Source: CAKZSB01 sp964573105
GTDB taxonomy: Bacteria; Pseudomonadota; Gammaproteobacteria; Granulosicoccales; Granulosicoccaceae
Assembly: GCA_964573105.1 (NCBI GenBank)
Contig: CAZNIS010000022.1
Coordinates: 13,307 to 77,306 of the forward strand
Length of the DNA: 64,000 nucleotides
Reading direction: 5' to 3'
The notes beneath the pieces were generated by a model. The model saw nothing but the letters and a program-made list of their open reading frames with translations, was not told where the DNA came from and searched no databases. This document shows, piece after piece, positions 28,871 to 37,581 of the stretch (the first letter of the stretch is position 1; each line of letters starts with the position of its first letter). The position numbers and the translations under genes are program-made.

Positions 28871-30328
28871 GTGAATCCTCGGGAAAAACTGTCGTTTGAT
28901 CCCGCCAGCTGTTTTGTCGATGGACGCTGGCGCGAGCCAGAGACTCGCGACACCATCGAACTTGTGAATCCCTCCAATGGTGAGCCGTTGTGTGCCATCG
29001 CTCGCGCCGGTACGGCGGATGTCGACTCGGCCGTGGCTGCCGCGCAGCAGGCGATGCAGGGCGATTGGGGACGCAGCACAGCGCTTGAGCGCGGGCGCCT
29101 TTTAGTCAGCCTGGGACAGTTGGTGCTGGAGCACACCGACCTGTTGGCATCGCTAGAGGCTGCCGATGTAGGCAAACCGCTGAAACAGGCCAAAGCTGAT
29201 GCCATCGCACTGGCGCGCTATCTGGAATACTACGGCGGTGCCGCCGACAAGATTCACGGCGAAACGCTGCCGTATCTCGATGGATATACCGTCTACACCC
29301 TGCGCGAGCCACACGGCGTCACGGGTCATATCGTACCCTGGAACTATCCGATGCAAATCATTGGGCGATCGGTCGGCGCAGCACTTGCGATGGGCAATGC
29401 GGCGGTGCTTAAACCCGCGGAAGAAGCCTGTCTGACCGCACTGGTGTTTGCCGATCTCGCGCACCAGGCCGGGCTGCCGAGCGGTGCGCTGAATGTGGTG
29501 CCCGGCCTGGGCGAGGAGGCCGGTGCAGCGCTGGCTGCCCACCCCGGTGTGCAGCACATCTCCTTCACGGGTTCGGTGCCGGTAGGTGCGAAAATCCAGC
29601 AGGCTGCGGCGGCCAACATTGTGCCGGTGACGCTAGAACTCGGTGGCAAGTCGCCACAGCTGGTTTTTGACGATGCCGATCTCGATGCCGCCTTGCCGTT
29701 CCTGGTCAATGCCGGCATTCAGAACGCGGGGCAGACCTGTTCCGCCTCGTCGCGGTTGCTGGTTCAGCGCGGCGTCTACAACGAGCTGGTCGATCGATTG
29801 AGCGAGCGCTATCAAGCCTTGCGTGCCGGGCCTGCCGTCGATGATCTGGAGCTTGGCCCAATGATCTCCTCTCGCCAGCAGGATATCGTCGAATCCTATC
29901 TGGCTCGAGGCAGTGATCTGTCAGCTCCGGTGCGGGGCAGTGTGGTGGATAACGCACCGGTTGGTGGATACTACGTGGCGCCGGCGCTGTTTACCGATGT
30001 CGCAGCGGATCATGTGCTCGCGCGCGACGAGATATTTGGCCCAGTGCAGGTCATCGTTCCGTTTGATGATGACGACGACGCTGTCGCGATTGCTAACGGC
30101 ACCGACTACGGTCTGGTCGCTTCGGTCTGGACACGCGATGGCGGCCGGCAAATGCGGATGGCACGCGCGCTTAAAGCGGGGCAGATCTTCGTCAACAACT
30201 ATGGTGCAGGTGGTGGTGTGGAACTGCCGTTTGGTGGCGTAGGAAAATCGGGCCACGGTCGCGAGAAGGGCTTTGAGGCCTTGTATGGATTTTCTTCGCT
30301 GAAAACTGTCGCCACCCACCACGGTTGA
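28871..30328 (+). CDS. Aldehyde dehydrogenase family protein
   Basis: 485 residues from GTG 28871, which has GGAG seven bases upstream; a TTG at 28844 would add nine residues. It is a full NAD(P)-dependent aldehyde dehydrogenase, with FTGSVPVG in the cofactor region, catalytic Glu256 in LELGGKSPQ and the nucleophile Cys290 in GQTCSA, 34 residues apart as usual. The N-terminal sequence resembles betaine-aldehyde and similar dehydrogenases, but the substrate cannot be fixed. Its stop codon overlaps the start of the following peptidase gene in TTGA, so the two are probably translated together. Confidence 0.88.
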   Translation: MNPREKLSFDPASCFVDGRWREPETRDTIELVNPSNGEPLCAIARAGTADVDSAVAAAQQAMQGDWGRSTALERGRLLVSLGQLVLEHTDLLASLEAADVGKPLKQAKADAIALARYLEYYGGAADKIHGETLPYLDGYTVYTLREPHGVTGHIVPWNYPMQIIGRSVGAALAMGNAAVLKPAEEACLTALVFADLAHQAGLPSGALNVVPGLGEEAGAALAAHPGVQHISFTGSVPVGAKIQQAAAANIVPVTLELGGKSPQLVFDDADLDAALPFLVNAGIQNAGQTCSASSRLLVQRGVYNELVDRLSERYQALRAGPAVDDLELGPMISSRQQDIVESYLARGSDLSAPVRGSVVDNAPVGGYYVAPALFTDVAADHVLARDEIFGPVQVIVPFDDDDDAVAIANGTDYGLVASVWTRDGGRQMRMARALKAGQIFVNNYGAGGGVELPFGGVGKSGHGREKGFEALYGFSSLKTVATHHG

Positions 30329-31332
30329 AACTGGTGCAGCCTGGTACGCGCAATTCACTCACCGATGTAGACGGGCTGCTGGTCGGTAATGCCAGTGACT
30401 CGTCGCTCAAATCCGGTGTGACTGTAGTGCTCGCAGAGCAACCGTTTGTAACCGCCGTCGATGTGCGCGGTGGCGCGCCCGGCACGCGTGAAACCGATCT
30501 GCTCGCGCCCGACAAAATGGTGGAGGCGGTTGACGCGCTGGTCTTGTCTGGCGGCTCTGCGTTTGGGCTCGATGCGGCCTCAGGTGTGGCCGACGGGCTG
30601 CATCGCCGCGGTCGCGGTTTTGCGGTCGGTCCGGTTCGCGTACCACTGGTGCCGGCGGCGATCATCTTCGATCTGCTCAATGGCGGCAATAAACAATGGC
30701 AACGCAATCCTTATTACGAGCTCGGGCAGGCAGCGCTCGATGCGGCCTCGATTGACTTTGAACTTGGGACCGCTGGTGCCGGTACGGGAGCCACCACAGC
30801 CAACCTGAAAGGCGGGTTAGGTTCGGCATCTCTGGTACTGGATAATGGTGTCACAGTCGCGGCACTGGTGGTGGTGAATGCGCGCGGTGGCGTAGTGACG
30901 CCCGGTAGCGGTCACTTCTGGGCGGCACCGTATGAATTGAATAACGAATTCGGAGGTCGGGGTGTTAGAACCGATCCCGACCCGTTGGCCTTTGCCGCAT
31001 CCGAAGCTGTCGGCGGCGATGAGCGCGCCAACACGACCATCGCTGTAGTCGCAACCGATCAAGCGTTAACCAAGGCACAGGCACAGCGCATGGCGGTAGC
31101 CGCGCACGATGGGCTGGCGCGTGCGATATTGCCCGCTCACACACCGTTTGATGGCGATTTGATCTTTGCCGCATCTACCGGCAAAAAGCCGCTGTTAGAT
31201 GTTGTGGCCGATCAGGCATTGCTCGGCCATGCGGCATCGTTGTGCCTCGCGCGGGCGATCGCGCGAGGCGTTTATCAGGCTACAGCTGCCAGTGCCGATA
31301 CGCTGCCGACCTGGGCTTCGCGCTGGGGGTAG
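30325..31332 (+). CDS. P1 family (DmpA/NylC-like) self-processing N-terminal-nucleophile hydrolase
   Basis: 335 residues starting at a TTG inside the stop codon of the upstream dehydrogenase. Family motifs are visible: VDVRGGAPGTRETDLL, LSGGSAFGLDAA, GAGTGATTANLKGGLGSAS and NTTIAVVATDQ. By analogy with NylC, autoproteolysis is expected between Asn236 and Thr237, making Thr237 the nucleophile of the beta subunit. Members hydrolyse amides or small peptides with free amino groups. Coupling to an aldehyde dehydrogenase suggests breakdown of an amide or lactam-like compound, which is inference. Confidence 0.85.
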   Translation: MKLVQPGTRNSLTDVDGLLVGNASDSSLKSGVTVVLAEQPFVTAVDVRGGAPGTRETDLLAPDKMVEAVDALVLSGGSAFGLDAASGVADGLHRRGRGFAVGPVRVPLVPAAIIFDLLNGGNKQWQRNPYYELGQAALDAASIDFELGTAGAGTGATTANLKGGLGSASLVLDNGVTVAALVVVNARGGVVTPGSGHFWAAPYELNNEFGGRGVRTDPDPLAFAASEAVGGDERANTTIAVVATDQALTKAQAQRMAVAAHDGLARAILPAHTPFDGDLIFAASTGKKPLLDVVADQALLGHAASLCLARAIARGVYQATAASADTLPTWASRWG

Positions 31333-31360
31333 TCAGCCAGTGGGGTAGTCAGCCAGTGGG
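31329..31360 (+). repeat. 16-bp tandem duplication covering the stop codon
   Basis: The 16-bp unit GTAGTCAGCCAGTGGG is present twice head to tail (31329-31344 and 31345-31360). The first copy contains the TAG stop of the P1 hydrolase. The duplication lies in the short convergent intergenic region and probably arose by slippage. Confidence 0.8.
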
Positions 31361-31370
31361 TGTGGGAACC

Positions 31371-32135
31371 CTAAACGCCCTTCCAGTTAGGCGCACGCTT
31401 TTCGGCAAACGCAGTCGCGCCCTCTACGCCGTCTTCGCTTTTGAACACGATATCGACCTGAGACTGCTGGTATTGCCAGAATTCGGCTTCGGTACGACCC
31501 TGCATTTCGCGCAGTAGTTCCTTCGAGGCAATCAGTCCCAGTGGCGCGTTTTTCGCGACTGCCGCGGCCAACTCCAGTGCCGCATTCAGCGCTTCGCCTT
31601 TCTCCGTGACCTCTGCGATCATGCCGTAGTCAAGTGCCTGTTCGGCGGTGATCGGCTTTGCCGTCAGTGCCATTTTCATCGCCACCGGGTAGGGCACCAC
31701 ACGCGGCAGACGCAGCAGTGCGCCGGCGCCGGCAAAAAGCCCGACACTGACTTCAGGTATGCCGAATTTGGCGCCCGCCGATGCGACGATAAGATCGGTC
31801 GACAGCGCAAGCTCCAGGCCGCCTGCCAGGGCGAAGCCCTCGACCGCACAGATCATCGGTTTTTTCGGCAGCCGTTCGGTGATGCCGCCAAAGCCGCGTC
31901 CGTCGACGTTAGGCATGCCGCCATCGACAAACGCTTTCAAGTCCATGCCCGCACAGAATCCGCGACCATTGCCGGTCAGCACGCCAACCGACAGATCCGG
32001 GTTGTTGTCGAGCTCGTCAGTTGCCGCCGCCAGTTGTTCGGCCAGCGCCATGTTGACCGCGTTCATCGCATCGGGACGGTTCAGCGTAATGATCATTACG
32101 CGATCGCGGATTTCGGTGAGTACCTCGTTTGCCAC
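31371..32135 (-). CDS. Enoyl-CoA hydratase/isomerase family (crotonase) protein
   Basis: 254 residues with the crotonase fold signatures: GVLTGNGRGFCAGMDL for the first oxyanion-hole region and AVEGFALAGGLELALSTDLIVAS for the second, then PEVSVGLFAGAG. It acts on a CoA thioester, typically hydrating or isomerising an enoyl-CoA. The GTG start has AGGAA at good spacing. It is the last gene of a leftward cluster with a membrane transporter-like gene and a CoA-transferase, which suggests catabolism of an organic acid activated by CoA transfer. The exact reaction is unknown. Confidence 0.88.
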   Translation of the reverse strand: MANEVLTEIRDRVMIITLNRPDAMNAVNMALAEQLAAATDELDNNPDLSVGVLTGNGRGFCAGMDLKAFVDGGMPNVDGRGFGGITERLPKKPMICAVEGFALAGGLELALSTDLIVASAGAKFGIPEVSVGLFAGAGALLRLPRVVPYPVAMKMALTAKPITAEQALDYGMIAEVTEKGEALNAALELAAAVAKNAPLGLIASKELLREMQGRTEAEFWQYQQSQVDIVFKSEDGVEGATAFAEKRAPNWKGV

Positions 32136-32215
32136 GGGCTGTTCCTCAGCTAAAGTGAAAGTTGCAGGGATCGCGGCAATATATCACGTTGGCTCACGGC
32201 TGATACGAGTAGCAC

Positions 32216-33616
32216 TCAATCCAGCAGGTGTGACAGGCCGACCAGGGCTGCACTGCACCAGATGAAAAGCAGAATGGAAAACCAGCCGTTCCAGTGCCAC
32301 GACAGGACGCGACTGGGGATTCCGGTGATGCGCCCAAGGATCAGTGGCACACCGCCGAACGGTGACGCGGTCAGGTTCAGACCCCAGCCCCAGAGCAGGG
32401 CGCAGGCGATCAAATCAGGATGTAATCTGCCCTCCGGCAGTGACGACAACAGGCTGCCGAGGAAGGTAACCGTCATGATGGATGGCAGTGCAAAGTTCGA
32501 GGCGATCGGGATTGCAGCCATCGCCAATACGTAGATTAGCGGGTTTGAGTCGCCCAGGATTGGCATACTCGCCGCGAGTAAGTCAGGGTCTGTCAAGCCG
32601 GCAACCACGACCCCCAAAAAGCCGGCGGCTGCAAGTGTCACAGCCTCTGGCGTGCCAGCCGGTACAGATCGCAATACGATCGAATGCAATCGTACCCGCA
32701 GCGAACTGACGCTGGGGTTTGGCGCGCAGCGCTGCATCAATACCCAGGCGAACATCACAAACGGGCTTACAAGCATGAGCGCAGCTATCACTCTGACCCC
32801 ATTGATCTGACTGACGACCACTGAAGTGCCGAACAGGGCCAGGCAAACCAGGAGTAATCGATTGGCGGCACGACGCGGAAAAGGCAGATTGGCCGGGGTC
32901 GCGGTAATACCGATGCGGGTCTGTGTCAGCTCCATGCGAGCCTGTGCACCGCTGTTGCGATCCAGTCGCCAACCGATTAAAAACGATCCGACGTTGGCGC
33001 TCAACAGTCCGCACAGGCAGACCATCCAGAGCCGGGCATCGGTGACGACGCTGAGCGTTATCGCCATACTGACAGTCGCCGGTGACCAGCAGATGGTCCA
33101 GGAAAACCCCCGCGCCAAAGCGGACAATTGACGGCGCTCTCGCCATTGTGCAAGGGCAGAATTGTCCTCTGTGCCAGTGCGGGCGCCGCGTTGAATCAGT
33201 GGCCCAAGCAGGGTCAGGGCGCCGAAATTTAAAAACATGCCCAGTAATTGCGAACCTGCGTGAATGGCGATGTACCGCTTGCCCGGCGGGCGGCTGGTAA
33301 GGTAGCGGCCTAACTCACCGACTGAACGTGAAGTCGAAGCGCCGTCGCGAAGCAGCGCCAGCAATACCAGGAATGCGGTAAGAAATGATGCCTGGGTGCC
33401 GCCCTTCAGCAATAGTGGCCAGGGGTTGGCAGTAATGGTTACCGCCACGATAGTGGCTGCTGCGCACATACCAAGCAGCACTCGCTCGCGCAAGCCAAGG
33501 CTTGTGGCAACTGTTGCTAAAAATAATAGCAATACCGCAACAGAGGCCAGGCCAGCTGTCTCAACTTGCCAGTGCAGTTGCAGCAATTGCAACGCCGCTA
33601 TCACCAGCAGCGTCAC
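32216..33616 (-). CDS. Polytopic membrane protein, probable organic-anion transporter
   Basis: 466 residues, mostly hydrophobic, with roughly twelve predicted membrane spans. Features include a conserved-looking loop GWGLNLTASPFGGVPLIL near the C-terminus and a matching SWTICWSPATVSMAITLSV segment in the first half. This pattern is reminiscent of the ion-transporter superfamily (DASS-type), where paired hairpin loops bind substrate. I do not recognise the family with certainty. Placement between a CoA-transferase and a crotonase gene, with gaps of 92 and 80 bp, suggests it imports their substrate. The start appears to be GTG without a clear ribosome-binding site. Confidence 0.6.
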   Translation of the reverse strand: MTLLVIAALQLLQLHWQVETAGLASVAVLLLFLATVATSLGLRERVLLGMCAAATIVAVTITANPWPLLLKGGTQASFLTAFLVLLALLRDGASTSRSVGELGRYLTSRPPGKRYIAIHAGSQLLGMFLNFGALTLLGPLIQRGARTGTEDNSALAQWRERRQLSALARGFSWTICWSPATVSMAITLSVVTDARLWMVCLCGLLSANVGSFLIGWRLDRNSGAQARMELTQTRIGITATPANLPFPRRAANRLLLVCLALFGTSVVVSQINGVRVIAALMLVSPFVMFAWVLMQRCAPNPSVSSLRVRLHSIVLRSVPAGTPEAVTLAAAGFLGVVVAGLTDPDLLAASMPILGDSNPLIYVLAMAAIPIASNFALPSIMTVTFLGSLLSSLPEGRLHPDLIACALLWGWGLNLTASPFGGVPLILGRITGIPSRVLSWHWNGWFSILLFIWCSAALVGLSHLLD

Positions 33617-33708
33617 CGATAGCCATCGCGCTCGATTGTCTATTGGTCTGTTAACAGATTCCAGTGGCTGGGGTCTCTTGAGACATCTGGTGGTAGAGCA
33701 GTCTAGCG

Positions 33709-34887
33709 CTATGATTGTAGCGCTTCGGATATCTCCTGAGCTGACAACCCGGCCTCAGCCAGTATTTCCTCGCTGTGCGCGCCCATCGCGGGTGGTCCAC
33801 ACCGGATCGGCAGGGATTGTCCGTCCATTCTCCAGGGCGCGTCCGGCAGCACCAGGCGTTCCATGTCTGGTTGATCGACAGTCTTGAAGAACCCGGTAGC
33901 CAGCAGCTGTGGATCTTGTGGGAGATCTTTCAGGTTAGTGACTTTGCCTGCCGGGATTTGCGCCTCATCCAGCGCTGCCAGCCACTGAGCACTGGCGCGC
34001 GTTTGCAAAAGGTCGGCGACGATCTCGTAGAGTGAATCGATGTGTTTGGCGCGATCGACAAGCTTTGCGAAGCGCGGGTCATTTGCGTATTGCGTTTGTT
34101 CGGTGAGCTGCCAGAAACTCTGCCATTGGCGATCGGTGTAAGCGAGCATGCAGATGTGCCCGTCGCTTGTGCGGTGGGGTTTGCGCTGGCTTGATAAAAC
34201 GCGGCTGTAGCCAGGCTCGCCAACGGCTGGATCAAACATCAGTCCCTGCTGATGTTCCACCAGATTGAAGCTCACCATCGACTCGAACATCGTGCACTCG
34301 ACGGCCACCCCTGATCCGTTGCGCAGGCGTTTGATGTAGGCGCCGAGAATGCCGTTGGCTGCGATCACGGCGGCGCATTTGTCTGCCAGCGCTGACGGAA
34401 TCAGTTGTGGCGCGCCGTCGCGTCGGGCAAAAAGGTCGGCCATGCCGGACTCTCCCTGTATCACATCATCGTAGGCTGGCCGGCCGGCGTAGGGACCGCC
34501 TTCGCGATAGCCGTATAAGCCGGCGTAGACGATGCCCGGATTGCGCGTCATGACGGCTTGCGGGCCAAATCCCAGCGAGTCGATTTTCTGCGGCCGCATG
34601 TTGTGAACCAGCATGTCGGCGCTGTCGATCAGTGTCCAGAGTGCCGCCTTTGCCGCCTCGCGCTTAAGGTCCATCACCAGGCTGCGCTTGTTGCGATTGA
34701 TGCCCAGATAGATCGCCCCCATATCTGCCTGGCGGGCGGTGCCAATCTGGCGCACCGGGTCGCCGGCCGGGGATTCAACCTTGATGACGTCGGCGCCGAG
34801 ATCTCCCAGAATCTGGGTGGTGTAGGGGCCAAACAGGGTCGTGGTCAGATCGAGTACTCGAACATCTTGCAGTGGTGTCTCTGGCAT
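33709..34887 (-). CDS. CaiB/BaiF family (class III) CoA-transferase
   Basis: 392 residues from the ATG at 34887; an in-frame extension to 34989 would add 34 residues with no family similarity. Signatures are LQDVRVLDLTTTLFGPYTTQ, LGADVIKVESPAGDPVR and the VMDLKRE segment of CoA-binding class III transferases. Such enzymes move CoA between acids without covalent intermediates released into solution, e.g. in carnitine, oxalate or aromatic acid metabolism. It is first in the leftward cluster with the transporter-like and crotonase genes. Confidence 0.88.
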   Translation of the reverse strand: MPETPLQDVRVLDLTTTLFGPYTTQILGDLGADVIKVESPAGDPVRQIGTARQADMGAIYLGINRNKRSLVMDLKREAAKAALWTLIDSADMLVHNMRPQKIDSLGFGPQAVMTRNPGIVYAGLYGYREGGPYAGRPAYDDVIQGESGMADLFARRDGAPQLIPSALADKCAAVIAANGILGAYIKRLRNGSGVAVECTMFESMVSFNLVEHQQGLMFDPAVGEPGYSRVLSSQRKPHRTSDGHICMLAYTDRQWQSFWQLTEQTQYANDPRFAKLVDRAKHIDSLYEIVADLLQTRASAQWLAALDEAQIPAGKVTNLKDLPQDPQLLATGFFKTVDQPDMERLVLPDAPWRMDGQSLPIRCGPPAMGAHSEEILAEAGLSAQEISEALQS

Positions 34888-35136
34888 GGTGCGGATTGCT
34901 CGGTATCGGTAGTATTCGCTTGCGGTTTTCGCGGGTACTTTGGCGCGCCAACTGGCCGTACAATAGCAGAGCACGTCAGTGTCGCTCACGCCGGGTTACG
35001 CTGGTTGTGCCAGTATACGAGAAAGCAGCGTCCGACCCCGAGCGCAACGCTTGCCGTGCTGTCGGGGCATACGCCGGAGCGTGTGAGTGCGTTCCGCTGT
35101 TCGTAATGTTGAGTCAACCTCTCAGGGAGCCATCGC

Positions 35137-36009
35137 ATGCGACTGGCCATCATCAGCGGCCGTTCCGGCTCGGGAAAGACCACCGCTCTGCGCGAGCTGG
35201 AGGATGCAGGTTACTACTGCATCGACAATCTGCCCGCCGGTCTGCTGCCGGAGGTCCTCAAGCAAACGCTGGCCGCGCAATCTGCAGACTATGAGCGCCT
35301 GGCGGTCTGTATCGATGCGCGCAATGCCTCGGCCGATCTCAAACGCTTTGCCGAAATGATGGAAGAGATTCCACCCGAGGTGCAAACCGAAGTCATCTAC
35401 CTTGACGCCAAACGCGACGAACTGATCAAGCGATTCAGCGAGACCCGGCGCAAGCATCCGCTTAGCAGTCGCTATGTCGCGTTGCAGGAAGCGCTGGTGG
35501 CAGAGAAGGAACTGCTGGCACCGATCGCCAATGGTGCGACGCTCACAATCGGCACCAGTAAAATCAATATCTACGAACTGCGCGAGATCATTCGCCAGCG
35601 CGTACTGGGCGATGAAAAGCGATCGATGGCGATCCTGATCGAGTCGTTTGGCTTCAAGGGCGGTGTGCCAGGGGATGCGGATATCGTGTTCGATGTTCGC
35701 TGCCTGCCTAATCCGTACTGGAGTGTGGAATTGCGCGGCAAGACCGGACTCGACAAAGAAGTTCAGGACTTTTTGCAGGATCAGGAGATGGTCAAGGAGA
35801 TGTACCAAGACATCCGCGCCTACCTGGAAAAATGGTTGCCAAGGTTCAGCGAAAGCAAGCGCAGTTACATTACCGTCGGCATTGGCTGCACCGGTGGGCA
35901 GCATCGCTCGGTGTATCTGACCGAACAGCTGCTGCGTCATTTTTCATCGGTTTTCGACAACGTTCAGGTTCGGCATCGTGAGTTGCGGCTAACGCCTGAG
36001 GCAGATTGA
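35137..36009 (+). CDS. rapZ: RNase adapter protein RapZ
   Basis: 290 residues, the normal length of RapZ (YvcJ family). The N-terminal nucleotide-binding domain has Walker A GRSGSGKT at 8-15, followed by YYCIDNLPAGLLP. The C-terminal half has the family motifs FDVRCLPNPYW, GIGCTGGQHRSVY and RHREL. GGGAG lies before the ATG. In Enterobacteria RapZ delivers the small RNA GlmZ to RNase E and so tunes glucosamine-6-phosphate synthase. In many proteobacteria it is encoded next to rpoN, hpf and ptsN, but none of these is here, so this copy stands alone. Confidence 0.93.
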   Translation: MRLAIISGRSGSGKTTALRELEDAGYYCIDNLPAGLLPEVLKQTLAAQSADYERLAVCIDARNASADLKRFAEMMEEIPPEVQTEVIYLDAKRDELIKRFSETRRKHPLSSRYVALQEALVAEKELLAPIANGATLTIGTSKINIYELREIIRQRVLGDEKRSMAILIESFGFKGGVPGDADIVFDVRCLPNPYWSVELRGKTGLDKEVQDFLQDQEMVKEMYQDIRAYLEKWLPRFSESKRSYITVGIGCTGGQHRSVYLTEQLLRHFSSVFDNVQVRHRELRLTPEAD

Positions 36010-36135
36010 TGCCGCAGGTATTTTTCACGGTCCGGGGCTGCAATGCTGAAGCGGGTCGTCCAATGTCGTGGTGGCAAGCGCAGTTAAAACCAGTCGCTTG
36101 CTGATCCTCATCCTGTTGGTGCCACACGGCGCCTG

Positions 36136-37581
36136 GTGTCGCACCGGTCGAATCCATTGACATCGACAAACGATGCCGACGTTGAGAAAGTCGGTTGGCT
36201 TGAGCTCTTCACTCGCGAACACATCCCCTCATTGTTGCTGATCTGTCTGGGCGTGTGGCTCCATGCGGCCGACAGTATGCTGGTCGCCACCATGATACCG
36301 GCCATTGTCGCCGATATCGGTGGGCAGGCCATGGTCGGCTGGTCGATCGCGCTGTATGAGATTGGTTCGATCGTCGCCGGTGCGGCGAGCGGCGTACTGG
36401 CACTGCGTTTTGGTGTGCGGATGCCGATGGGCTTTGCCGCTTTGCTGTTTGCAGCCGGTTGTGCGATCAGTGCGTTCGCGCCAGTGATGTGGGTGCTGCT
36501 GGTAGGGCGTTTGCTGCAGGGCCTGGGTGGGGGTGGGCTGGTCGCCGTATCATTTGTGGCGGCGGGCGTGTTGTTTCCGCCCCGATTGATGCCACGCGCG
36601 CTGGCTGCGGTATCTTTGCTATGGGGCAGCTCCGCCTTTCTTGGGCCATTGATTGGCGGGTTGTTTGTCGAGTTCAGTAGTTGGCGTAACGGCTTTGTGT
36701 TCTTTGCCGGTCAGGCGTTGTTGCTGGCATTGTGGCTGTGGTTTTTTTCAACGCCGCATACCAGAGGGCCCGTGCAAGTGAGCGGTGCTATTGCCACGTC
36801 GCGACTGTTGCTGCTTGCATTGGCAGTGTTGTCTATCGCCTACGCTGGCGTCGAGATTGGTTTGCTGCGCACGAGCCTGATGATTGCCCTGGGGCTGTTT
36901 TTACTTTTTCTGTTCTTCTTGTTCGATCGTCGTGCCAGCGATAATCGATTGTTGCCGCGCGATGCAATAGCCCCGCACACGGTGACGGGCGCGGCACTTG
37001 CGATGATCCTGTGCGTCACCATCGCAACCGTAGCATTGACGGCTTATGGTCCGCTGCTTGTCGTTCTGTTGCATGGCACTTCCGCACTGGTCGCCGGCTA
37101 TATCGCAGCCTGTTCATCGATTGGCTGGAGTCTGGCTGCTATTGCAGTATCCGGTATGCCGCAACGCCACGATCTGAAATTTATCCGAATTGGCATGATC
37201 TGTATTGTGATCAGCGTTATCGGTTTTCTCTACAGCATCCCCAATGGCCCAATCCCGCTGATCGCCTTTTTTTCTGCGCTGGATGGTGTCGGTTTCGGTA
37301 TGGCGTGGGTTTTTATATTGCGCCAGCTTCTGGCTTGTGCCGAACCACTGGAACGCGAGCGCGTGTCGGCAGCCATGCCGACCATTCAACGCCTGGGATA
37401 CGCGCTGGGCGCCGCCTTTATCGGTATTGTCGCCAATGCAAACGGATTTTCAGCAGCGCTAACGCCTGAAGACGCCAGAGCTGCCGCGATTGCGATCTAT
37501 CTGGCATGCATTCCATTTGCCGTGCTGGGGTTGCTGGCGATGCTGCGATTTGTCAGCTTGGCTGGCCGCACGGCGAGTTAG
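36136..37581 (+). CDS. MFS transporter (drug:H+ antiporter-type)
   Basis: 481 residues with about 12-14 hydrophobic spans. The N-terminal half contains the DSMLVATMIPAIVADIGG helix and ALRFGVRMPMG, a variant of the loop 2-3 motif, typical of DHA2-like multidrug or metabolite exporters. No clear ribosome-binding site precedes the GTG at 36136; a TTG at 36157 is an alternative. The stop codon shares TTAG with the stop of the convergent downstream gene. Substrate unknown. Confidence 0.85.
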   Translation: MSHRSNPLTSTNDADVEKVGWLELFTREHIPSLLLICLGVWLHAADSMLVATMIPAIVADIGGQAMVGWSIALYEIGSIVAGAASGVLALRFGVRMPMGFAALLFAAGCAISAFAPVMWVLLVGRLLQGLGGGGLVAVSFVAAGVLFPPRLMPRALAAVSLLWGSSAFLGPLIGGLFVEFSSWRNGFVFFAGQALLLALWLWFFSTPHTRGPVQVSGAIATSRLLLLALAVLSIAYAGVEIGLLRTSLMIALGLFLLFLFFLFDRRASDNRLLPRDAIAPHTVTGAALAMILCVTIATVALTAYGPLLVVLLHGTSALVAGYIAACSSIGWSLAAIAVSGMPQRHDLKFIRIGMICIVISVIGFLYSIPNGPIPLIAFFSALDGVGFGMAWVFILRQLLACAEPLERERVSAAMPTIQRLGYALGAAFIGIVANANGFSAALTPEDARAAAIAIYLACIPFAVLGLLAMLRFVSLAGRTAS

